A stretch of DNA of 64,000 nucleotides, taken from the NCBI GenBank assembly GCA_034769895.1, contig CM068372.1, forward strand, positions 377,866,910 through 377,930,909. Reading direction: 5' to 3'. The DNA comes from Magicicada septendecula. Its lineage: Eukaryota; Arthropoda; Insecta; Hemiptera; Cicadidae. Below the pieces are notes generated by a model. It had not been told where the DNA came from. It saw nothing but the letters and a program-made list of their open reading frames with translations, and did no database searches. Below are positions 10,845 to 22,985 of the stretch, piece after piece. How positions within the stretch are numbered: the first letter of the stretch is position 1; the number at the start of each line of letters is the position of its first letter. The position numbers were made by a program, and so were the translations under genes.

Positions 10845-11010
10845 TTTTCTCTTCAAGGATTAGGTTATATAAGCCTGTTCCGGCACCCATCTCATCCTCG
10901 GATGACCCACGTCTCTTCTACCAATGGTTTTATAGTTCAGTACCGCTTTAGAAAATTGATCCTCTGTCATCCTTTGCAGATGATCCCACCATTGTCTTTT
11001 GTAATTTGAA
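10845..11010 (-). pseudogene. Non-LTR RT extreme C-terminal relic
   Basis: The minus strand reads KRQWWDHLQRMTEDQF, then GRRDVGHPRMRW and a stop. These are the last conserved blocks of LINE-type RT proteins (W.HL.RM and GRP..RW). About 50 codons survive in one frame. Confidence 0.6.
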
Positions 11011-12154
11011 ATAATTATAACAACAATTATACAAATATATTATCATGTACTCAACGCAACTATAAAGTGTATTGCACCGGACAGGTCGCAGGATTTCTTT
11101 CTTGTTGCGTCAAGTATATGTAGTTGCACAATAATTAAATAAATTAGTTTTAAAGAGGAGTGAGATGTTGTTGACATGAAATAATCATTTAAAACCATTT
11201 CAGAATAATAATTCTATGATTTATTAATTAATAGAAAAATATTCAAATATGAAAGTTTCAAATATTAGACAAATAAATATTCACTTTTATAAGCTTTACA
11301 AATATACTGTAACATGCTATGCTATTCATAACATACAACAAAAATAAACACCCATATAATATTACTAGCTAAAGAAACATGTTAAACAAGTTATTTAAAT
11401 TGTTTTTATTTTTGTGTGTCTGAAATTAACTCAAATTTTAAATAATAATAGCAACTCATTTACAAACAAAATACTATTAAAAACTCAAGAATGAATTTAT
11501 TGTTGCTATAAACAAAATATAAATAATCTACCATTTACTTCCAATCTATTATTTATTTCTGCTGACACCCAAAAATACAACAAAATATTGGTATTTCTTT
11601 TCTAAATTTTGTTGTTAAATTAAATTCTCGTATTTCTAATATTTAACTTACTAACTTTAATTATTGAATGTTTATAGTCCAGTTCTTTTTAAGAGAAATA
11701 GTGTTATCAGTGAAAGGCCAAATGAAAGTTAAATTCCCAAATACCAGTGAAAGTGAAAGTGTAGAGGAGTTACAATTATTTAAGTGTTCAGTGTAAACGG
11801 AAAAAGGTAACAATATTGTAAAGATATGTAAAGATACATATTAATACACACACATTAACGTAAAAATATAAATTATGAACAGAATCAATCCCTTGTGTAA
11901 CGTTGTGCAACCACAAGGTCACACACATAATTGAAGCACGCAGTTGTGTGCCGCAACAATGTTAGTCATTGTTGATAACAACAGGAACAAGTCATTCATT
12001 TCTTAGAACAGTTTCAGAAACATTAGTAAATTCCTCATTAAAACTCTTGTACTGTACTACTCAACAATAGTGTAATCTGTTGATGAATGTGTATTTGGTT
12101 ATTATTACTGTAGTCCTTAAGTGTTTTCAATTTGTAATCTCAGTTTATTAGATA
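11011..12154. other. AT-rich non-coding stretch
   Basis: No open frame with domain character, no repeat ends seen. No second copy of the Pao LTR was found here. Confidence 0.4.
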
Positions 12155-12585
12155 CAGGGGCATAGCTATGGGAGGCCAAGGGGGCAGCCGCCCCGGGCGG
12201 CCTAGCCAGGAGGGTGGCAAAGTGAGCATAGACTTGAAAAAATTGTTTTCAGGTTATAAAACTACAAAAAAATTGTTTCTTTGATATGACTATTCCTGAA
12301 GAACTACAGGAATATAAGATTTTCTTAACATACGATTAAGAACTATAAGTTCCAAAGAATTTATGAAGTCTTTTATTCAAGGCAAATCGAACCCCAAGTA
12401 TCAAAATATTACGTTTAACAAGGAATCAACTTGTGATCATAAAATGGATGTTGTTAGCGACGAGGCTGTTGATAAATAGCCTACAGTAAAGTTACCGAAG
12501 TGAATACTTCAAACTGTGAAAGTGTCAGTGTACAGTTACAGGATTCAGTTGGATCTAGTACAAATATTCAAAAGCACATGCACAA
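12155..12585 (+). mobile_element. hAT-like element, 5' end only
   Basis: Begins CAGGGGCATAGCTATGGGAGG followed by a G/C-rich sub-terminal block (GGGGGCAGCCGCCCCGGGCGG), typical of hAT elements of the CAGGGGCGTAG type. A short frame (about 12355-12480: KSFIQGKSNP...) could be the start of a transposase. The element is cut off where Pao gag sequence begins. No 3' end is visible. Confidence 0.5.
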
Positions 12586-12589
12586 GGAA

Positions 12590-13380
12590 TTTTAAATTAT
12601 AAATGTATGGAAAAGCCTTCCGCAGTAGGATTAAGAAACCTACATGACACAATTACTAATCACCTAACGGCACTAAAAAATCTTGGAGAACCAACCGAAC
12701 AGTGGAGCACACTGTTAGTGTTCTTAGTTACGAGAAAACTCAATCCAGAAACACGAGATTGATGGGAGACGTATCAGGCAAAACATAATCTAAACGATGA
12801 CAAAGATGAAGTAGGCGAATCCGCCAGCAGACATTCAAACTCATCACACTATCCCCGTCATTATTCATTTCCAATGTTAATGACATTTATTCATGAACAA
12901 TCTTTGATTCAGGAAATCAGGGAAGAAAATCTTACCCAAAACACTAAAAAAATCACCCTTCCGAGATAACCAAAGGAGTTCTAAATTTCTCCAGCCGGTA
13001 CACAAAACTGTATGTCATGCAGCAGATACACCCAATCGGCGATGTGCCATATGTAATGAAGATCATGCTACATTCTTGTGCAAACAGCTTTCAAGTCTTA
13101 GTTCCTTACAGCGTTATACAAAAGTTAAAAAACTAAATTTGTGCTTAAACTGTTCAAGATCCGGCCATAAAACCATACAGTGTAAAAGTCCATATTCTTG
13201 CAAACACTGTAATAAACGTCATCATTCTTTGATCCATATCGATAATTCAAACTCGGTGTCAAAAGAGGAATCAAAGCAGCCACTGCTGAAAAGGTCACTA
13301 TTTCGGCCTGTTCGAACCGTAATGAAGAAGTGATTCTTGCTACAGCTACAAGATCTCTAGAGACAGGCATCAGCAGACAT
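12590..13380 (+). pseudogene. BEL/Pao gag, decayed
   Basis: Encodes the C-terminal half of a Pao-type gag. One frame gives SAVGLRNLHDTITNHLTALK, LGEPTEQW and TRKLNPETRD, as in the DUF1759 family, with an in-frame TGA near 12760. After frameshifts the zinc-knuckle region follows: CAICNEDH, CKQ, then CLNCSRSGHKTIQC and CKHCNKRHHSLIH (13030-13240), i.e. Cys/His metal-binding knuckles. A last frameshift leads into EEVILATA, normally the lead-in to the aspartic protease, whose LLDSGSQ motif is missing. The 5' LTR and the N-terminal part of gag are not seen. Confidence 0.8.
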
Positions 13381-13395
13381 GTTGAAAAATAAGAT

Positions 13396-14331
13396 GTGCC
13401 GCCTGTAGTAAAACGTCAAACTGAATCGTACAATGTGTGGCGGTCAAGTAATTGCAATTTAATTTCAGTTTCAAAAAATCGAGTTGGACAAGTTTATGAA
13501 TCTCATGGTCCAAGTAATTATAATCATCATAGTAAGACCAAGGAATCAACTGACGGTAATGTGATATGTGGAGGTAGCAGTCAGGCCAGAGGTGTTTACA
13601 GCGGTCACTCTGCTCACAGAACAGAAGAAGTGAATGAGATAATACCAGTAGATTATTTAAACAAAGGTCATTATGGCATGTATGGTCCTAAGGAACCTTC
13701 AGGTCATTCAAATGGAGATTACTTAGCACTATTAAATAAGTACAATGATCCCACCTTTTCAAGAGGTAAATACAGTGATACTCGTTTGCCAAACAATGAA
13801 CACAGTATACAGTATACATCACCGGAATCAAATCCATATGTGAACCCTGTGAAACAATTGTCTGCAACTTCTCCTGGAAATAAGTGCGATGTAAAATATT
13901 ATCGTAGTACAAGTACAGCTGTACCATATGAAGATGTGCAGAGGGAAATGCACAATAATTCATATAGGAATGCAAATCATGTATCATCCCAAGATGGTGT
14001 TCACCATAATAATGATCACATGTTTATGCAAAACCAATGCAAGAATGCCTCTTTTGATTGCATGCATAATGTGAGCCAAAAAAATATTTGCTGTAACATT
14101 CCTCCAGAGTGTACATCTCCTAATTCATGTCACAGTCACAGACAAGAGGTTAGACATTGCTGTCACAGAAATTTCAGTCATACACACTTATTTAAAAGTT
14201 GTCCAACCATCCAGAATCATACGCATATAAATGATGATTTTCATAGCATGCTCACTGACCTATGTTCAACTGTAAAATTACAGACAGAACAGATTGTGGT
14301 TTTGCAGAAACAGGTAGAACAGTTGTTATAA
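13396..14331 (+). CDS. Cys/His-rich ORF replacing protease-RT-RNase H in a Pao element
   Basis: A 311-codon frame with no internal stop sits exactly where Pao pol should encode protease, RT and RNase H, none of which are present. The protein is polar, rich in Asn, Ser, His and Tyr; its C-terminal third has Cys/His clusters (CCNIPPEC, CHSHRQ, HCCHRN) and ends in a short heptad-like helix (LQTEQIVVLQKQVEQLL). TAA (14329-14331) is followed in the same frame by Pao integrase. I do not recognise the protein. The terminal coiled coil vaguely recalls STIL/Ana2 centriole proteins, but that is a guess. The likeliest origin is a captured host cDNA; an intact 936-bp frame amid decayed gag and pol suggests youth or constraint. 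Confidence 0.6.
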   Translation: MPPVVKRQTESYNVWRSSNCNLISVSKNRVGQVYESHGPSNYNHHSKTKESTDGNVICGGSSQARGVYSGHSAHRTEEVNEIIPVDYLNKGHYGMYGPKEPSGHSNGDYLALLNKYNDPTFSRGKYSDTRLPNNEHSIQYTSPESNPYVNPVKQLSATSPGNKCDVKYYRSTSTAVPYEDVQREMHNNSYRNANHVSSQDGVHHNNDHMFMQNQCKNASFDCMHNVSQKNICCNIPPECTSPNSCHSHRQEVRHCCHRNFSHTHLFKSCPTIQNHTHINDDFHSMLTDLCSTVKLQTEQIVVLQKQVEQLL

Positions 14332-15498
14332 TTGACAGATATAGACAAACTTCAGAAGAATAAGGAAGCAAGTAATAAAATCAAGTCGCTAGCTCCTTTT
14401 GTGGATGACGAAGGTATCCTCCGCGTTGGAGGCAGACTATTGAATGCGTCAGTGAATCCAGAGTATAAACATCCAATTTTGTGCCCTCCAGGTCATAATA
14501 TTACACGAATGATATTTGTTGAAACTCATATTACTACTCTACATTCTGGTCCTCGAGCTCTTCTTGTGACTATTCGAACTAAGTATTGGGCCATCAAGGG
14601 TAAAATTATAGCGCGATCAGTTGTACAAAATTGTATAATATGCAGTAAAAATATGCCAAGGCCTGCTAAACATCTCATGGGAAACCTACCACCATGCAGA
14701 GTCCAACCATTTCGTCCCTTTGAAAACTGTGGGATTGATTATTGTGGACCGCTCCTCTATCGAAGAGTATCAACGCCAATCACAGCCAGTGAAAGCATAT
14801 GTAGCACTCTTCGTTTGCATGGCTACCAAGGCTATACACATAGAACTAGTTCCGGATGTGGAATCAGAGAAATTTCTAGAAGCACTTCAAAGAATGATAG
14901 CTCGCAGAGGAGCAATTAAACATATATACTGTGAAAATGCTACTAACTTTGTTGGAGCAAAAAACAAATTTCATGAACTACAACTTTTGTTCGCTTCTGA
15001 CACTCATCAGTATCAAGTATCAAACTGCGCACATCAGTAGGAATAACGTGGCATTTTATTCCACCCCGGTCACCTCATTTTGGGGGACTATGGGAAGCGG
15101 GGGTAAAAAGTATAAAACATCACCTTAAACGAGTATTGGGAACTTATATATTACCATATGATGAATTAGAAACACTCTTGGTTAAAATTGAAGCTTGTGT
15201 AAACTCTAGACCTATAACTGAGTTGTCAAATGATTTGAATCCTTTGGCACCTGCTCATTATCTTTCAACTCTACAACAACGGACCAAATGGGATATGGGT
15301 CAAAGACTACATGCCACCATCCCCAGGTTCCCTGGTATTAATCAAAGAAGACTTCCGACTTCCACTTCACTGGGACCTAGGTCGCATTGTGGAACTTCAC
15401 AACGGCAGTGATGGTATACCTCGTGTCACTACAATTCGGACATTAAGGGACTGGTGAAGAAAGCCCTTGTCAAGCTGTGCATACTTGCTGATCTTTGA
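14332..15498 (+). pseudogene. BEL/Pao integrase, frameshifted
   Basis: C-terminal end of Pao pol. Recognisable in order: LAPFVDDEGILRVGGRLLNA (pre-integrase), a zinc-binding region with CIICSK, integrase core with GIDYCGP (first acidic residue), ATKAIHIELVPD, YCENATNFVGA (second position), SPHFGGLWEAGVKS (glutamate), VNSRPITEL, then the C-terminal DUF5641-like part SLVLIKEDFRLPLHWDLGRI and the end VKLCILADL. At least four frameshifts (near 14770, 15035, 15310 and 15455). The usual Asp of the second catalytic block (S-D-N) is Glu (C-E-N). It runs straight into a polypurine tract and LTR. Confidence 0.88.
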
Positions 15499-15510
15499 AA
15501 TCTGCTAATT

Positions 15511-15524
15511 CAGTGGGGGCAGTA
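15511..15524 (+). other. Polypurine tract of the Pao element
   Basis: CAGTGGGGGCAGTA immediately precedes the TGTTA start of the 3' LTR, the usual plus-strand primer position. Confidence 0.6.
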
Positions 15525-15910
15525 TGTTAAGCGTTCCAGAAGTGTGTGCTGGGGAGTCCCGCTGATCGGAGTGTGTTGCTGCCGCTCGCTCTATGTGCTG
15601 TGACGCGCGCCCACGATCCGAATTCGTATGCATAACGATCTCTTTATAAAACACCATATATTGTTAATGTGTTTTCGTTTCGTTAGTAACAAAATAAATA
15701 AACGTAAGTTTTTATATAGTAGGCCTAATTTTTAAAAGTGAAGACGGATTATAAACAGTTAAACGCCTTTTCTTTAACAGTTAAATGACTTAAACATTGT
15801 AAACAAATTAAACATTTCGTTGTAAACAAGCATAAACGTATAACATGTTCTTTAATAAACAAAGCTTTTATTCAAGTGTGTGAATCTAATTTCACCTGCC
15901 TTATTAAACA
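15525..15910 (+). mobile_element. 3' LTR of the BEL/Pao element
   Basis: Starts TGTTAAGCG after the polypurine tract and ends TTATTAAACA, with inverted TGTT/AACA termini and a length (386 bp) usual for Pao LTRs. A TATA-like TTTATAAAA lies near 15643 and AATAAATAAA near 15693. No 5' LTR was found upstream, so the 3' border is inferred from the terminus only. Confidence 0.6.
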
Positions 15911-16027
15911 TCAGTTAATTTCTTCTTTAAAATATTAGGTGATCAATCCATATTGAATTGTAATTTCTTACTTAGAAATTTGGCTATCAAGTAATTATAT
16001 AATTCATGTGGTATTCTGAATTTTCTA

Positions 16028-17290
<1,263 letters not shown>

Positions 17291-17536
17291 ACCTACTGTT
17301 TGATATTTCTCAAATGATATTTCAGAAACCATGTTTTGTACTTATCTTAATGTCTTAGTCAAGGTTTTCAAGCTGATTGTGTATTCAAGCTTACCTAATG
17401 TGTAAGGCAGAAATCTTATGTTTTATGTGTCCACTTTATGTGCTTGTTCCTGCACAAGTGAGTACTTGTTTTTACTCATATGTACTTTGTTTGTTCAGTT
17501 CTTTTATACCGAATATTTTTCATGCAATATCAATTC
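17291..17536. other. Non-coding
   Basis: Nothing recognisable between repeat R and the target duplication of the mini-PLE. Confidence 0.4.
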
Positions 17537-17548
17537 AATTTAGAAAAT

Positions 17549-17852
17549 CAAATATAATTAATTCACTACCGACTCGGAACACAAAGTTTTTTATGGGTAA
17601 AAATGTAAAAGTTTTACCTTATAGCCTAACCGGTTTTCACTTTTAAAAAGCTTCTTCAGAGGCTGCCGTTGGGAGCACTGTCCGTCTTGTTGTTGGCGAT
17701 GATATTGACTTTTGAAAGATCGATTGGGTGTGTGTGGGGGTGGGTAAAAAAAACTTTTACATTTTTTCGCATAAAAAACTTTGTGTTCCGAGTCGGTAGC
17801 GAATGAATTATATTTAGTTAAGTCGGACAAGTCATGGACAACGAAATCCAAG
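17549..17852. mobile_element. Palindromic mini-PLE, family A (304 bp)
   Basis: Inverted ends match PLE-A (ACCGACTCGGAACACAAAG... and its complement ...CTTTGTGTTCCGAGTCGGT); the outer right tail GGACAAGTCATGGACAACG matches the family terminus. It is flanked by a perfect 12-bp TSD, AATTTAGAAAAT (17537-17548 and 17853-17864). The interior keeps only about 60 bp of the 3' coding end, so it is non-autonomous and must have been mobilised by a full-length PLE. Confidence 0.85.
17617..17662 (-). ncRNA. Hammerhead ribozyme motif in mini-PLE A
   Basis: Minus strand: CCU, CUGAAGA (17659-17653), stem II GCUUUU/AAAAGU, GAAA, AACC..GG helix, AUA, AGG. The core residues are complete. Confidence 0.6.
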
Positions 17853-17864
17853 AATTTAGAAAAT

Positions 17865-18501
<637 letters not shown>

Positions 18502-18634
18502 TTTTTGTATGTGTGTAAATATTTACTTTAATTACAATATTACAATGTATATTGTAACGTGAAGACGTATTGATTCCTTATGGAATAATTATTGTAAACA
18601 ATTTTATTCTCAATCTTGAGTCAAGTTGGTTAAG

Positions 18635-18652
18635 CCCCACATTGGAGCGCCA
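18635..18652 (-). other. Probable LTR primer-binding site
   Basis: On the minus strand TGGCGCTCCAATGTGGGG begins 3 nt after the ...GTTACA end of the neighbouring LTR, the position and TGG start expected of a tRNA primer-binding site. Confidence 0.5.
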
Positions 18653-18655
18653 ATC

Positions 18656-21281
18656 TGTAACGTGGATACTACTTTCCTTCTTCTTTCTTTATCAAATGAT
18701 AGTGTTATAGTATTTATTAAAAAAAAATATTTTATTTAAAAATAAAATTTTTTTTCAAGTATTTTAATTATTTATTTATTAATTATTTAATTTTAATTTA
18801 TTCCATTATTCAAATGATTTGATTCGATATTTAAACGGTTATAAAATATTAATTAATATGTATTTGTTCTTCATCCGTTTTTGGTAAAATTTTATTAAAA
18901 GAAATGTTTTGTGTCAATTCCGTTCGATTGTAAAATCAACTCGTCGCATATAGGTTATCTGCTGGTTCACTTCTTTTTGATGACATTCCACTTACCAATG
19001 TATTCACTCTTCCTTTCCTACTTAAAAACTTCTATTCTATTTTTATTTAATAAATAAAACTCCCTTTACAATCCATTAATTGTATTTATTGTTTATTATT
19101 GCTTTGAAAATTAGTAGTACGATTCACAGATCAAAAATATTCGTTTCCCGTATCGACTCTTTATCTTGGGTCGATTGTAACAAAATTAATCTTGTTTTTA
19201 TTTTATAATGTTAATTATAGGGTTCTTCTTAACTGCTATGAAAGGTCAGAAATGCTATTATGAAGTACAATATTTATAAAATCTTACTTACTTATACATA
19301 AAGTTAGTTTTGTTTAAGTATTTGAATAATAATTATTTACTTCACACGTCCAAAGTCAACAAACATGGCCGCTTAGAGTTTGAGTTGAAGACAATAAAAA
19401 AAAGATGGCCGCTTCGATTTTACCTCAAAGACTACGAAAGTTTTATGTCACTGGTTCTTTTAAAATAAATGATTTTATTTGAAGTTTTCACTGTAATTAT
19501 AGTTAATGCTCTGTTTTCCTTCACTATTGTGTAGTTAATAAGTGTAATGTTGGTGAAGTTATTCTTGGTGTTGTGTAGTATTAAACTGTGCTTTTAGTAT
19601 AAGGTTATGAATATATTACCATATCGAGTATGAATATTGCTTTTCACTTATTTATTTCTTGTAGTTTTATGTTTTACTTATTCTTTTCTTGCTTTATACT
19701 CATTAGATTTGCTTTATCTTCATTTTTTAATTTTAGTTTTGTTTTAGATATAATTTTCTTAATTTTCACTCTCAGAATTGATCCTTTGTTACACTTTGTC
19801 TCCCGGCTTCACAGAGTTGACCTGTACATTTTGCTTCCTAACAATAGAATAATTTGTTTTCTTACTCTTTCAAACGGTCTTGACCAAATTTTGCTAATTC
19901 CTCATTGGTCAATTCAGCTGAACTCTGGGTCACATGACTATTATTATTACAAATAAATGGTTTTTTCACCTTCCAGTATAAATTACTCCCTAACTATTAC
20001 CTAATTTTACTTATTTTAATTTACATAATGGTTTTACTTATTTTATTACAAACAATTTGATACCTGATATGACCTGTGTGTGTGTGTGACCTAATAAGTA
20101 TTTTTTGTGATTTACAAAATCATGTTTTATAGGCCATTTAGTCATTTGACTTTCACAAAATCATGTTATAATTCCTTGTTTGTTCTTTTACAATCATTAT
20201 TTGTCCTGTTAATTTAAAGTCTTACGATTAATTACACATTTTCTATGTAATTCTACTACATTGTATTAAAATTTATTATACCCTTATTCTATTTCTTCAT
20301 TAACAAACTTCATAAACATTTAAATTCATGCCATGTTTCCATGACTGGTATTCTAACAAATTTTCAACATTTAAATTAACTTTCAACAACTATAAATACT
20401 GGTTAACATACCATAACATTTTCTTATTTCTGCAGTTTACCATAATTAGTTATATGACCAATCCTAAAACACTAGTATTGGCCTATTGCTTGGTATACTG
20501 CTTTGACTTTACCAACTGTATTGTTTTTTATTACTTTGTTACCTTCTGGTGAATTATTTAAGCTATACTCTTCATTACATTCCTATAACCATATTTTAAC
20601 AAACAAAAGATGTATTCTTATTCTGACAAACAAAAGATATATTATTATATTAACTTACTGTCATGTCCATATGGCTATGATCCTAATGAACATTTGCACA
20701 ACTAAACTATTTTTTTCCCAATTAAACTATATAATGGTTCTACACATAGTAACCATGTCTCCTTTCAGCCCACTTTGCTGTGTTTTATTTATTGATTACT
20801 CTTTTTGTATGATAGTTAACGGTTGCCCTTTCACTTAAATATAGTCTTGTTTCTATAGTAGTAAGGAATTGGGAACATAAACAATTATTATTAACTTTGT
20901 TATTCATACACATAATATTATCACTTGATTTGTGATCGTTGTTTGTAAAACACTTATGAGCTTTCACCACATATTTGTGGTGATTTTATGGTGATGATTT
21001 ATCAACTCACCTAAACACTGACACTAATTTTCTCAATCCTGTTTGATTGAGTATCATTCATTATTATTCACTGGTTTATGCTCGTTATCACTGCACTCTT
21101 ATCATTTAATCTTATACATTATGGTACATTACTCCATTTACTAAATGCATTGTACTTCATTGTCATTTATTATTGTTTTAGTTTCAATTATTTTTTGTAG
21201 GTCTTTTTTATTTTTGAGTTTTTACATTTATTTAGTCTTCCTATTTTGTTACATTACAATATTCAGGACCTGTTTGTAACA
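18656..21281 (-). mobile_element. Long LTR (2.6 kb), minus orientation
   Basis: Read on the minus strand the segment starts TGTTACAAACAGG (21281) and ends CCACGTTACA (18656), with inverted TGTTAC/GTTACA ends and a primer-binding-site-like sequence just beyond. The inside is AT-rich with no convincing coding region. The internal region that should follow (below 18635) is lost into microsatellite within 150 bp, so this is an LTR with a stub of internal sequence. Two other LTR-like segments here (24295-32167, 56672-59391) have the same TGTAAC plus-strand start. Without a second copy the borders stay tentative. Confidence 0.45.
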
Positions 21282-21479
21282 GACGAACAGATGTGGTGGC
21301 ACAAGACTAGTCTTTAAAAAGAGGCAGGTTCAGAGTCTAGCTCATTGATGTCTGTTTAGTCACACATCTGAGTCATCATATTATTTTCTTCAAGGTGTTC
21401 TAGAAATGACATAGTAATATGCTTTGGAATGTTTATTATATTGTAGTGAGTCTGTTAAGAAACTAAACATTTTGGCACT
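21282..21479. other. Non-coding
   Basis: Nothing recognised between the LTR end and the mariner relic. Confidence 0.35.
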
Positions 21480-21915
21480 ATATGAAGTTTTAATCAAAAT
21501 GTTCACACAGTTCTGTTTTATTAAAAAAATTATGTCTTCTATAAAATTAACTCTATGATTTTACTGTCTCCTTCAAAGTAATCCCCGTCAGATAAAACAC
21601 ACTTATGGCAACGGCTTTACAGTCTTCAAAACGTTTCTAGAAAGCACGTTGTGGCATAGTCTTAAGTTTGCTTAGCAATTTTTGTTTTGTCTCTTTCATC
21701 AACTGTGAAACATACTTCAAGATTGTTTTAGTCTTGGAATGACAAAAAAGTCGCACAGAACTGTATCTTTGAAAGGTTGTGGCTGCTGTATCACTCACTA
21801 CATTGTTATTTTTGCCCCAAAATTTTCAAACAAGAGGAATGAGTGTGCTGGTGCATTATCATGACGGAGCTTCTATAAATTTTCCATCAATAAATATTGG
21901 CATTCTCTGTCCACT
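21480..21915 (-). pseudogene. Tc1/mariner transposase C-terminal relic
   Basis: Minus-strand frames give LRHDNAPAHSFLLFENFGAK (the catalytic HDNAPAH block), then CDFFVIPRLK, matching CDFFLFPKLK around the third acidic residue, and after a frameshift MPQRAF, KRFEDCK and YLTGITLKETV, the usual mariner C-terminus. Several stops and frameshifts; the N-terminal DNA-binding half and the inverted repeats are not seen. Long dead. Confidence 0.75.
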
Positions 21916-22279
21916 ACCTCATGCATGTAACATTAAACGCACAAACAGTATACTCTTTATTGACTGTAACAACTAGTAATAAAAACTGTCACGCCCTTGA
22001 ATTTGTTAAAAAACTGTTTTGAAGCTTCTGTGCTATCAGAAAAGGTTCATAAATACCAGACTCGCGAAACGCCTTTTACTAAATTTTCTCCTCATTAGAG
22101 CAGTGTATTTCATTCTTTAAACAAAATAAATGCAATCTCTTTAATCTTGAATTGTAGAATGTTTAAAAAAAAATCAAATACAATAAAACACAACATACTA
22201 CAAAATTAGCAGTCACATGTAAACTATCTGTCCGATACGGCTAAAAACTTAGTAAATTGTCTGAGACAAGTATTTGAAT
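21916..22279. other. Non-coding
   Basis: No domain or terminal repeat recognised. Confidence 0.35.
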
Positions 22280-22293
22280 ATCATAAAATATCA

Positions 22294-22598
22294 TTGTCCT
22301 AAGGCTTTCATGGCCGGTGTCAGTTGTATAAGAAGAGTTTACCGGGCTGTTTGGCTGTGGTCTACAGTTTAATGACAAACCAAACGTTTCGACAGCACCA
22401 CTGGCTTCCATCATCCTGAACGTAGAACGTTTTTGAGCCTTTACCACAGTACTGTGGGCCTGATGATAACGTATGTTCAGGAGGTCGTGAATTCTTTGAA
22501 TTCCACTGATGAAGGCAGCCAGTGGTGCTGTCGAAACGTTTGGCTTTTCATTAAACCGTAGACCATGTCCAAACAGCCCAGTAAACTCTTCTTATTAA
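22294..22598. mobile_element. Palindromic mini-PLE, family C (305 bp)
   Basis: Inverted arms: AAACGTTTCGACAGCACCACTG (about 22383-22402) mirrors the stretch near 22519-22541, and outward both arms carry GGTCTAC.. and AAACAGCCC..GTAAACTCTTC-type sequence. It is flanked by a perfect 14-bp TSD, ATCATAAAATATCA (22280-22293 and 22599-22612). No protein-coding remnant is evident. Each arm has a hammerhead-like core pointing outward; the left one is degenerate (AGGATGA). Confidence 0.82.
22503..22543 (+). ncRNA. Hammerhead ribozyme motif, family C
   Basis: CCA (22503-22505), CUGAUGA (22506-22512), stem II GGCAGC/GCUGUC (6 bp), GAAA, then the self-complementary ACGU, U as cleavage nucleotide, UGG pairing with CCA. 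A 2-bp palindromic stem III is the layout reported for dimeric PLE hammerheads. Confidence 0.72.
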
Positions 22599-22612
22599 AT
22601 CATAAAATATCA

Positions 22613-22985
22613 GTTTTTGAATCAGACATTTCTAGCATGGGAAATTCAAAAATTGCACAAACTTTTTGATCACATCCACGTGCATATATTGAGAACATGA
22701 CTAGTGTGGGTGCTTGGTTCATTTTTTAAAAGTTAGCTATTACAGTGTTTCCACAGTTTGTTCTGTTTATATGTTTTAACATTGAAAAAATTTATAAGGA
22801 CGTTTCGCACATTTGTGGCTGATCGCTGGTGCGTGATCGAAAATGGGAACTGGTGAGTTTCCATTGAAACTACTTCTTTGTTGTCAATAACGTAGAAAAT
22901 TTTTAATTTTTTGGTGAGTTTCAGTGCCATATCCCCTTAAATTTATCTTAAGGTAGTACATCAGACAAGAATTTATTACGGAGCG
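22613..22985. other. Non-coding; no Helitron 5' end identified
   Basis: Lies just upstream of the Helitron-1 reading frame. I could not place a TC terminus with confidence. Confidence 0.3.

Noticed and set aside
13396..14331. Naming the Pao-embedded ORF as STIL/Ana2
   Set aside because: Only a short C-terminal heptad pattern is suggestive. Without an alignment the name is not justified.
19630..19956. Phe/Leu-rich 108-codon frame that looks like a membrane protein
   Set aside because: It lies in T-rich LTR sequence, and such frames arise by chance from T-rich DNA.
22361..22420. Left-arm hammerhead of mini-PLE C as an active ribozyme
   Set aside because: The core reads AGGATGA where CUGAUGA is needed, so it is counted as degenerate.
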